From Smittia aterrima (taxonomy: Eukaryota > Arthropoda > Insecta > Diptera > Chironomidae), in contig CP093830.1 in the NCBI GenBank assembly GCA_033063855.1, positions 11,656,854-11,720,853 of the forward strand: a stretch of 64,000 bases of DNA, read 5' to 3'. The position numbers and the translations under genes were made by a program. The first letter of the stretch is position 1. Each line of letters begins with the position of its first letter. Shown here in pieces: positions 36,507 to 47,328 of this stretch. Under the pieces are notes generated by a model. That model worked only from the letters and a program-made list of their open reading frames with translations, had not been told where the DNA came from and searched no databases.

Positions 36507-39500
36507 TTTTCACTCTCCGCTTCTTTTTTGTGCTTGCAAAAAAGTCCGCGAATCTTAATTCTTTCAAACGACTTAGATTAAGCCGTGGATCGCTTTTATC
36601 TCACTCATTATTACTTCACAGGATAATTCTTCTCTTTTTCATTCGTCACGATTTTAAAAAACTCTTTCATGTTTTCTCTTTGTCGCGATTTTATGTCATA
36701 ACATGACAAAGGATGTCTTCATGCTCTGAGTACCTCATTACTCTTGCACATGCCACACCAAAGCCATTAGCGACACACAATGAGCTCTTTTGAATTATTC
36801 CGATTTGCTTTACATTTATCGTCGACGTATTCTTGTCATCAGAAATCTTCGTTGTTTTCACTTTACGTCTGACCTTTAAAGTTTTAATTCATTAACGAAC
36901 GAAAGTAGTGAGTGCGAGGGCGGCACTTAAATCCACTCGAAGTTTGTTTGAAATCGGAATTCACTAGAAACTTTTTGATTAAGGAAAACTTCAGTTGGCG
37001 AAATCTCTGATCTCAACTTTTCAGCGAGCTGTCGAAACTTTCATGAAATTAAACTTAAAACTTGAAGCTTTTCAAGCATTTTGCATGGAAAAATATTTTT
37101 TAATGTTCAACCTCTTCGAGTATCAACGCGGAACTGAAAGTTTTCACTCAATTTTCTCTTGTTTTATGACCCAATTTTTGCAAATGCATTCCTTCCCTAA
37201 TCCGTTGGAACGCTCGTCGCATGGAAGTTTGGAATATTCTTCGAGTGTGCGCAGATCGATCAAAACAAAAACCGCTTGTGGGATTCAGAAGAAAATGTTT
37301 GGGTTTCCTTTGTGCATTTTGCATTAATTGACGAAACCACCGCAAAAGAGAAAATTCTCTCGGAACGTTCTACGTTCATCGTGGCGTGATGTAATTGCTT
37401 GATTGATTTCAGTGAATGTTTACCGTTTAAGATAGCCATGTAATTGTACAGTTCCTCAACTAAATCAACAGCCAAAATCACGATGTCAAAGCTTTCATTA
37501 TTGATGACATCAAGACACCGTTCGTCGCATCGCTTTGGGCTCTCAATTTTATTTTCATTTACTTCGATTAACGATTTAATTTAATGCAATATCTTTATCA
37601 GGATCAACAGAAGGGTAAAAGAAGGAAATGAAATTATCGCCTTTACTTTGTTTACATTTTCTTTGCTCATTTCACCCTTTTCCGTTTGCCACGGCTGCTG
37701 CCATTACAGCAAAAGATCTTCATCCGGAATTCTCTCTTTCGCTCACTCATTCGGAATCCGATATTGCTGAAATTGAATTCGAATTAATCTGGACGTGATG
37801 AACATAACGAAAACAAAAAAAGGAAATCCTCAAATTATATTACTCCGTTGCTTTTTCCGTTGGAGATTTTCCGAGCGTTCGGCAGGAACTTTTATGAAGG
37901 AAGGCATTTCGAATGTTGCGTAACGAAATGTCACGATGAGAATCTTAATTGATAAAGGATGGATAAGTTTGTTAAAATCCGTGTTAACTCGACGTGGAAA
38001 AGGAGTAGAGAAAGTTGAAAAGTAAGCGATCTCTTCAATTGCTTTAATCAATGCTTAAAGGGTCTCGAAACAGTCTCCTCACTAACGAGATCGCTTCTGT
38101 TACACATCAACGTGTCACTCAACTCTCAATCATCCCCGTTTGATTCCAGATGGGATCATTAGTTGCGAGTGATGACATGTTTCTTTTTTCGAGCTAAATT
38201 AGCGTCATTAGCACATTTTGGGCTTAAATTCAATTTCATGTTTTTTTTTCGTCGGGTTTTTGTTTTTTATTTTTGTTTGCTCATGAACATCAAATGACAG
38301 CGGAGATGGACAAGCAAAGGGGGTTGAATGAAAAAAAAGGTTGAAACTCGATTGAAAGCATTGATTTTGTGACAAAAACTGTTCTTGATGGATTATGAAT
38401 GTTTTACACTGAAACACAAGTCGACAACATCGTCATTATCTCGATCTCCAATTAAACCGTCGTTTATGGTTTGTCGGAGGCTGTTGGCGGGTAAAAAGCT
38501 TTTCATGTAATCATTAATTTAAAGCGCTGGGCTTCGAACCGCCACGCTCAATCATAAAAACATAAGAAGGGTGAAAAAGTTCGTTAACAATTAAACTTTT
38601 CTTCTTTGTTTTTCCAAGCGCGACTCTCGCTGATTACTCAAAAGGACGATTAGTGGGGGTTTTGGTCTCTGCTTGCCGACTTTTTATGTAAATTTAATTT
38701 ACTAAACTTTTCTCGAAAAGCATTGCAAAGCAAAGGGAAGCAAAAGCCCCAAGAAAATTGAAATCCATGAGATTTAATATTTGTGCTTAACAAGGAAAAC
38801 ATTTTTTTGTGAAGAGAGTAAGAGAAAGGAAGTTTCCGGAGCTTGTAATGCCTCAACTTGCCACTTGTTTGGCTTATAATGTTTCAATGTAGCTGAGGGT
38901 TTAAAATTGTTATTTAATCGGGAACTTTTTTAAAGTTCAAACAGACTTTCCAAAGAGAGAAAAAAACTGAGATTTATTTATTGTGCAACAACATCCTACT
39001 GCGAATTCCGAGACGCTCTTATTTCAAGCTTTACGGCATTATCAATTACCGTTCATTAGATATCTTGTTTTGTCTCTGAGTTTGATAATAAACACAGCAT
39101 TACGATCTTACCTACATAGAACTGAATAAATCTAGAAGAGGAAAAACAAAAAGTGTCGTAAAGACAGTGAAAGCATAAGACAACAGCAACATAAATATTT
39201 GAGAGCAAAGAAGATTACGAGACAACTTCCCTTCCCCCAATTTTGTCTTTCTGGTGTAGCAAGAAAAGCTGGAATATTCAATCACAAACGATGCTCAGCC
39301 ATGGAGAGAAAATTCATTAAAGTTTCAGCAGATTTATTCTTGAGGTTGAGAAAGTGGAATCTTTTTTCGCCCGAACACTTAACACCGATCAATTATAGTG
39401 AAAAATCATGTTATCAAGCGACCCCGAAATTAAAGCTTTTAAATTGTTTATAAACTTTGATAAAACTTTAATCAAAAAAAAAACAGAAAGGCAATTACTA

Positions 39501-42159
39501 ACATAAGCTTCACAAATATTTAATTTTAGTTCTCATGTAAACATTTTTCAACAATCAACCTGCATTTTCAAAGTTTGATGTTACATGAGAGCACTTTGTC
39601 TCATAACAAATGAAACCCTGAACTCAAATAAAGTATTCAAAGCTCTTAAAAGTCTGATAGAGTCAGCTCAGAACCAGAGAGCTCTACGATATTTAGTTCT
39701 TGTTGATTGTTTTAAATTGTTTTTCCGACATGATGTAATTATTATCTCGAAATGCTGCACAAGCAGAAACCAAGTCTAATGCAGTGCCGAATGAAATATT
39801 CACATGAGTTCAAATTTATTGCGCTTGGAGAGCTTGAAACGAAAGTTTTACACATGTCGAGCGGACATAAAATAGAAAATTATATTGTTTGTGGCCACTC
39901 GTCTCTCTTTTTGTATGCCCGCTCATCCTTGTTTCATCCTATCGTAGATTTACTAACGTTGAATTGCTGAGGCAAATGTATGATTCTTGTATTCGTCGTG
40001 GGTGGGAGGGAGCATGCGACAAAAGGAGCTCAGAGCAACTTGATTGAAATAAATGTTAACATTGGTCATTAAACTTTCGTTGTCGGCGTTTTCTATTCTC
40101 GGACAAATTCCTGGGGAAGTAAATTAGTGTTCTCGGACATTGAATGAAAACACGACTCTGGGGGTTTGAAACAAAATCAAAATCTTGTTTATCTGTGAAA
40201 TCCTTTCGTCCCCTTTTAATGACTTATATATTTGATGTTTTGGGACTAAAAAGAGGCTTCGAAGTTGTTCGATTTTGTTTATCTCCGACGAACCCTTCAT
40301 CGATCGACAAACATAAAGTTACATTACAAAGCAACAGCTTGAAGTTCTCATCTAAATTGCTTTGATGAATGAACTGGTTTTGACTTACATGACGCAGTAA
40401 ATTTTATCTTCATAGTCGAGAAGTCATTCGTGATGAAACAAAAGCTTGCGATAACGTTCAATCTCGCTCGAAGCAATCTCTGTACGAACGAGCTGAGAAA
40501 GAATTTTTAGTTTTACAGCCTCCATACGTTTACAGCTAATATTAATTTTCTATTGTTGAATTTTCTTTGTTTGCTTTTGAAAAGAAAACTTTTGACGTGT
40601 TTTCCGAGTGCGAATTCTTTCAGCGTCGAATAAAATTTTTCAACAACAAAGTTTGTTCCTTTCTGCTGAAGTCAAGAGAAAATTATTTCAATTGAAACTG
40701 AAGCAGGAAAAATTAGCTCAAAAGCTCTTTAGGTTTCCGCCATGAAACTCTCTTCCAATCAATGTTATTGCTTCTCAATCTTTATTGTCTCAAGCAATAT
40801 TAATTTAACGCCCGTCATAATCTAAATAATTCATCAATTTATTAACCGTCTTAAAGGATGTGTCTATAAAATTTTCTCGTCGATATCCATCTCCACACTT
40901 CCTCTAGCCCCTCTGACGTGACTTGAATGCAGCTTCGAGAAGAAACGATATTCTTTGCTATGAGGTCGACGTGCCGAAGGAGAAAGGAGTGAAAATTGCT
41001 CTGAAAGGTGTAAAAAATTTATCGCTCATGATAATTTCCTCTGGATCCGAAGGATGGTCATGAAATTTATAAAAGGAGGTGAAGTAAAAACTATTTTAAT
41101 AAAGTGGAGCATATTTCAATCAGAAACCAATTTGAATACGAAATCGTGATCAGAATTCTTTTGAACGATTCGTCGAAATATTTAAACAATTTTTTTTTGC
41201 TTTTTTGTTCAACAAAACTTCGATTGACTTTGGCAACGATTGTCAAAAGGCAAAAATGATGAATGCGGAAAAATTTAATTAAATGATGAATTTTTTTTCT
41301 TCATCAAAAATATTTATTACTCGCTCTTTGCTCGAAGTTATTGAGTCCCGGTTTCAATGAGTGAAGTTGATTGAGTTTTTTCCAATAAATTTGACTAACA
41401 CAATTCGTATAAGGATAATTCATAACGAGCGAACGAAAGTCATTCAGTTCGCTTGTCACATGCACTGACTTTTTTTTAAAAAAAATCAAATCCTCTTTTA
41501 TCCGTCGCAATCATAATCAGAGTGAATCATAACTCACGGAGAGGCTCGAGGCACAAAAGCGAAGATAATGAATGTTTAATTGTTAAATTGATAGACTCGA
41601 GGTATCAATTGTGCTTTAATTAGATTTTTCGCCCAGAGGGATTCATTAACTTCGCGATGCCTTCAAGTCGTGAAATCGCATAATTAACTCGACGCCTCTC
41701 CAAACTTTTCAACTTTGGAGAAACTTCTCAACTTTGCTGAGCCATTAAAATAGAATAAATAATTCCTGTCACGTTTCGCTATCAAAGGATAACAAATATG
41801 ACATCGAATGAGCGAAGAAGCAATCACAACGGGTCATGTATGCGAGGAAGAGAAAAAAAAGAGGAAGACAACCAACGATCATTCTTCATCAACTTGGCGT
41901 GGTCATGCATAAAATTTCTATTCACTTTCATCGTTGTTCGTTTTAATGAAGTTTGTTCCTTGATTTGTCACACTTTGTAGTGTAAATTATAAGTTTTTAT
42001 ATTCACAAAAACAGATTTATAATTATATATAATTATACTATACAATTTGTATAAAATTAAAATTGAAATTATAAGATTTTATATTCTCTTTGAGAATTTT
42101 GAACTCTGAAACCATTTTTCTATTTATTTATTTTTAAGTTCAGTTTTTCGGTTTCAGGT
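36507..42159. other. intergenic region between divergent Ptp99A-like and WDR43 genes
   Basis: About 5.7 kb with no supported exon. Open frames (36995-37327 plus, 39199-39453 plus, 41304-41510 minus and others) are short and biased. Upstream untranslated exons of the Ptp99A-like gene may lie here but cannot be defined. The stretch from 42000 is extremely AT-rich. Confidence 0.5.
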
Positions 42160-42265
42160 ATCTAGATTTTATACTTTTATATAGATTTTATATAGATTTG
42201 CTCCTATATTTTATACTTTTATATAGATTGGCTCCTCACTTTTATGTATAGATTTGCTCCTCACA
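42160..42265 (+). repeat. imperfect AT-rich tandem repeat upstream of WDR43
   Basis: Three copies of a TATAGATTKGCTCCT core (ending near 42204, 42235 and 42261) are separated by near-identical TTTTATACTTTTATATAGA segments, giving a unit of roughly 27-40 bases. The array ends about 135 bases before the WDR43 ATG, so it lies in or beside the promoter. Confidence 0.6.
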
Positions 42266-42397
42266 ACGTTTTCAAGAAACTTAAAAAAGTGCGTTCACTG
42301 AAGAAAAACGAAAAATCACATGTAAAAACAAAAACGCGGGTCGGCTGAAACATTTTTTTATTAATTTCATCAAGAACAAAGTGTCTCGCTGTTAGAA

Positions 42398-44386
42398 ATG
42401 GATAACCATCATTTGAAAGAGTTCTCGCCAGATCAAAAACTCTTCGCGTTGATACAAAGTGATGGAAAATTGAAGATTTGGGATGTCGAGAGAAATCAAC
42501 TGAAGTTGGAGTATGTGCCGAATCTTCATTTGTCAACTCCATGTACAGCTCTTAAGTGGATTCGATTGAGCACAACGCAAAAGGTTTGTTATTGAGTAAT
42601 TTTGCAAAAGTTTTTTATTCAAACTTTTCGTTTTCATAGAAAAAGTCAAAGTCGACAGATGCTGGAACTTTTCACATCATTCTTGGAACAAGCAAAGGAG
42701 GACTCGCTTTGTTTTCATTAGCAACAGCAAAGGTAATATTTGTTTACAAGACCCAAAGCGAATTGTAATTAATTTTATTTACTTCAAGATTGAAACAACT
42801 TTCCAAGGCGATGGACACTCAGCAGCAGTGACTTCAATCGATCACGACAGCAGCAACTTCATCTTTACATCAGGTCTTGACGCTAAAGTGATAAAGTGGA
42901 ATATTCAAACTTGCAAGCAAGAATCTTCATTTGATTGTGGTCCTGAGAAACCGACAGCGATTTGTTTAATCAACAAAGGAGAGAGAATAGTTACGGCATC
43001 TAAAAACATCAAAGTTTGGGAAAACTCGCAATTGCTGCAGACTTTCACTGGTCATTCCACAAACGTCATCAACCTTCAGTCGTTCACATACGAGGATGAG
43101 CAATTTATTCTCAGTGCATCGAAGACCGACAGAAATTTGTCGCTGTGGAAAGTTACTGAAGACAAGAAAGCTGTTTCAGCAGCAACATTCACTCTTCTCA
43201 GTAATTCACCAAACTGCGTCAATTACAGAATCGACGATGATCGCATTCAAGTTGCTTGCATTTGTCGAAGCGAATCGATGTCATTCTTCGAAACGAGCTT
43301 ATCAACTTTAAAAAGCAAAAAACCTGTCAAAGCGAAGTTCACTTTGGAAATTGCATCCGACGAAGCAGGAAAAGTCAATCACATACCAATCAATGCGGTG
43401 GCAATTGCGGGCGATAATTTGGTCATTGGATATGGAGATATGCTCATGAAATTCGAGAATTTACCGACGCAGCAATCACAGAAGAACACAATTCTCGTCA
43501 GAAAGGATCCGCTCAAAATTGATATTGGCAAAAAGAAAAAGGATGATCCCAAGCAGTCTCTTAACTTAGTCACTCCGCTCACCGATAAGAACGTCGAGAT
43601 CCTAAACGTTTTAAGTGCCACTAAAAGAGCTCAAAAACCGGTTGAGATTCCTTTGGAAACTCGATTAGATAATCTAACAGTTGGTGAGAGTAGAAAACCC
43701 AATGCAAAGAAAATGACGCATCAACTCGTGCAAGGGCTTCACGGACGCGATGCAAACATCTTGCGCAATGTTCTCCGACAAACCGACGAGGAAACAGTCC
43801 GTTTGACCGTCAAATACCTTCCAACGCAGTACGTTATGTCGTTAGTAAACGAGTTGTCATTATTGATGACGAAGAAGACGTCAGGATCCGAGACAGCATT
43901 GATGTGGCTTCGTTACTTGATCCAAACACACGCTAGCAGTTTGATGTCATACGGAATTACTAATCTTAACGCTACTTTTGGTACAACGCTCGGAATAATC
44001 GATCACAGAACACAAAATCTTCCAGCTCTGTCGAGATTAAGAGGTCGATTGGATCTGTTGGTTAAACAAGTTAAGCAGTCAAGTGACATCGATGAAGAAG
44101 TTCGAAATGAAAACTTACTTGTATACGAAGACTCTGGTAAGTTATCAATCTTAGTTTCTCTTTCCTTGGAGATCTACAACTTTTATTTTATTTAGATGAA
44201 GAATCCGTTTACAACGATGGCAACAGCGAGTCGTCTGATGATGAAATTTTTGATGAATTCGACGATGACGAAGAAGTGATGGAGGAACAAACTAATGCGA
44301 ATGACAAAACTTTAAATGGAAAAGCTTCAGACTCTGTCGAGGAGAGCGACGACGATGATGATGAAGAAATGGATTGTTCAGATTAA
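42398..44386 (+). CDS. WDR43: WDR43/Utp5 small-subunit processome protein (4 exons, 605 aa)
   Basis: Exons are 42398-42583, 42640-42732, 42789-44136 and 44196-44386; 1818 coding bases close in frame. The N-terminal half carries WD40-type repeats (LKIWDVERN near 27, VIKWNIQT, IKVWENS, LSLWKVTED). After a basic linker with repeated lysines comes the Utp12 domain, roughly residues 385-510, with the diagnostic run NAKKMTHQLVQGLHGRDANI and then ILRNVLRQTD. The tail is strongly acidic (DDDEEVMEEQ and ESDDDDDEEMDCSD). WDR43 is the t-UTP subunit Utp5 in the nucleolus, needed for rDNA transcription and early pre-rRNA processing. The start ATG is the first in the exon and yields a protein slightly shorter than vertebrate WDR43 (about 680 residues). 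The next gene's TATA box is only about 120 bases past the stop. Identity is confident. Confidence 0.92.
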
Positions 44387-44507
44387 GATTTTATTGAATT
44401 TCAAAAACTATAAACTGAATTAAAAATATGTTAAAAATCAATACAAGAGCATCTATGGCTTCTCATTATTAAAATGTTCATAATTTACTTTTAACACTCA
44501 TGCAGCG

Positions 44508-44515
44508 TATAAAAG
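44508..44515 (+). promoter_or_regulatory. TATA box of the acyltransferase gene
   Basis: TATAAAAG at 44508 is followed by an initiator-like TCAGTT at 44539-44544 whose A (44541) lies 33 bases after the first TATA base, the standard arthropod spacing. The predicted leader to the ATG at 44589 is about 48 bases. Confidence 0.7.
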
Positions 44516-44588
44516 GACTGAAATCGCAGTGGACATTCTCAGTTCAATATTTCAAGTGTTAAGTGACGTGCTGAGGGCAGAAGAAAGA

Positions 44589-46436
44589 ATGGAATTTTAT
44601 CAGAGCAATTTCTTCATGAAAAATTTTAGCGTCGACTTACTTGTTCCTGAACTTCGAACGAACGAAATGTACAACGAAACTTTTCATTACCACGCTCGGT
44701 TTGGAAAACTGACTGGTCTCCTTGTCCTTCTATTCTTTCACAATCAATATTCATCAGAGAAAATTAAGAATCGCATTTGGTTCTTGATTAAATCGCCGAT
44801 TATTCAAGAGTTCTTCATCGTAACGATTTGTTTCCTTGCGTTCTTGCTCCTTTTACCGATTATCCTATTGACGTTGACTTACTTTCGCATCAAACGAAAC
44901 TTCGACGAAAAGAAATTACGAAACGATAAAACTTCGAGCTTTGTGAGTTTCCTAGAAGGAGGAGATATAATGTGGGCATGTGAAAGCGAAGAAGCCAAAG
45001 CTATCGTCAACGTTCTCGGTTATGTTCGAGTGTCATCAGAAGATGCATCGGAAAAACTTCTTCAATCGATTCGAGATAGATTTCATTCGAATCTTGTCGT
45101 GACAAACAAATATCCAAAAATATTTTATCATCGACGAAAGTCTGATTCTGGATACTTCTACTGGAGTGACGAAAATAAACTGACAATAAACGACTACGTG
45201 AGATTCTTGGATCAGGATAATGTTGAAATCTTTCAGAGTGAAGGAGAATTTAGAAAGGAGTTGAGTGAGTTGTCAAATCAACCGTTGCCTGACGACAACA
45301 AAGCTCTTTGGGAGTGTTTAGTCAGTCGTCGTATGATTCGGATCGGTGATGATATTAAATGTCCCGTAAGCAATGTCTGTCCTTGTAAGTTAACAAACTA
45401 AAACAAATTTCTTCTCAGGTAGTCATCAGAGTTCATCATTCACTTAGTGACGGCGTTGCCTTTCTCAGGCTTCTTCTGGAGGCGATAGCTGACAAAGTTG
45501 ACTTTGATACAACGAAACGCGATTCGATGATGTTTCAAAAGGAAAATTTCTCGGAAAAGTTGATGAGCTTGCTAATCAAATGCTTGGCTTTCATTCAAAT
45601 GCCAAGTTTCCTACTTCGCTCGAACTTCAAGAAAGAAGATTTGAATCCAATTCATCCAACAAGACTCTCCGGTAACAAAGTAAGTTAAAGAGCTTAGAGA
45701 ACTTTAAATTTGATTTTCATAAATTTTGCAATGTTAACAGAAAGTTAATTGGATTTACGAGACTGAATCAAATGAAACTTGCGCAAGTTTGCTGACGACA
45801 GTGACTTTGTTGAAACGACATTTCGATGGAGTTACCTTCTCTTCATTGCTATTAGCTGCGATTACGAAAAGCATGAGAGATTTCTTTACGAAAAGGAACT
45901 ACGATATCCCAGAAGGAATGACAGTTGTGCTTCCAGCGAGATTGAGAAATTGCAATGAGAGCCCGAAGCTTAAGTTGGAGAATAAATTTTCAGTTGCTCT
46001 TCAAACTTTACCGGTTGACGTGAAGCTAATGAATTCAAGAATCAATAAAATTCAACAAGGCGCCGACCTCCTCAAGTCATCTCCGGAATATCTCATCAAC
46101 TTCTGGATGATGTCGTACATCTCGACTTTCTTCCCTGAAAGTGTTCTAAAACCTCTCTTGGCTAGCAATAGCAAGCAAATTACGTTGGCCGCTAGTAATC
46201 TCGCTGGACCAAATTTCAAAATTAAAATAAATGGCTTCGAGTTCGACAACATTGGCTTCTTCCTACCCAACATTGCACAGACAGCTTGTGGCATTACGAT
46301 TCTCTCTTATAACAACAAACTTCACTTTGGAATCATTGCCGATGAAGCCGCAATTGCAACCGAAGACGATTTGTGTGAAATCCTAGAAGGAATGGTCGAA
46401 GAAATAAAATCGATGGCTGAAAGCATCTTGAAATGA
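44589..46436 (+). CDS. WS/DGAT-family O-acyltransferase, membrane-anchored (3 exons, 577 aa)
   Basis: Exons are 44589-45365, 45419-45679 and 45741-46436; 1734 coding bases close in frame. The ATG at 44589 is the first after the predicted transcription start. A hydrophobic helix at about 75-99, followed by basic residues, anchors the protein. The acyltransferase part begins near residue 130 (GGDIMWACE) and contains the catalytic HHSLSDG motif, His265, His266, Asp270 and Gly271, matching HHxxxDG. The C-terminal half has the WS_DGAT_C features LPARLRN, ASNLAGP and a final GGIxxD-like strand. Relatives transfer acyl groups from acyl-CoA to diacylglycerol or fatty alcohols, making storage triglyceride or wax esters, probably at the ER. 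The roughly 130-residue leader with the membrane helix is absent from bacterial enzymes but common in insect and plant ones. All active-site residues are present. Substrate is not determined. Confidence 0.9.
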
Positions 46437-47328
46437 ATTTCAAACTTTTATTAAAAAAAACTTTATTTCAGAACTTTCTATCAGCAAAGTTTCAATCGCA
46501 TTTTCCCCCAAACAGCTCGAATAAATGTTTTGCGTTAGCGAGTGTTCTCAACTGATTTAATTACTCGACAAATTACACGAGTCCCACAGCGTCCATTTGT
46601 CAAATGCATCAAACAGATTTGTTTTTCAATAACCATGATGATAATCAAATTGTGATGAAGAGATTTCAGTGAAATAATGACAACGACTGAAATTCTCGCT
46701 ATCATAATCGTAATTAGATCGGGGGCTAAAATTTCAAAGCGCTATTTAATCTGTTTCAACCGATGTTTACAAATCTGATAACAAGCTATGCAACACATCA
46801 ATTAAGTTGTTATTCGGATGAACCCTTGAACCGCTGGAGAGCGCTGTTTGCTCTCCATTGGGATAATTAATTTAAAACTAATGCTGCTGCTGGCTGTTTG
46901 AACAGAGAGAGAGAGAGTGAGTTGATTGTTTGAGGAGAAGGCATTAGGTTGTTGAAGCTTTGAGTTGAGCTGTGCGTTCTTGTTGAACATCTTTGAACAA
47001 ACAAACTTTCCGTCAGCTGTCTCATGATCAAAACTGACTGAACTTTCGGTATCAAATCAAATCCTGAGTTAACGGTTCTTAATCAAAACTTTGACTTTGC
47101 TTTAATTTTTCTGAAACACTTTTCGATTAACATTTATTCTCTAAAGTTTCTTGCGATTTAACACTATTCACCTATCAGACTTTTGTATTGAAAGAAAACG
47201 AAACGTTTCTTTTCTTATTTGCATTAAAAAACGCTCAGCAATTCATTTAGTGATCGCTATGACGAAACGGGCCCAGCGAAACGGCCACCAATGAATTTCA
47301 CTCAATTTCGATTTCACTTTATGGCACT
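46437..47328. other. short intergenic region between convergent genes
   Basis: About 0.9 kb between the 3' ends of the acyltransferase and the MCRIP-like gene. It includes a GA microsatellite near 46904-46920. No coding exon is supported. Confidence 0.55.

Noticed and set aside
38529..38540. Minus-strand GGTTCGAAGCCC resembling a tRNA B box
   Set aside because: The flanking bases form only two T-stem pairs, and no acceptor stem, D arm or anticodon arm can be drawn around it.
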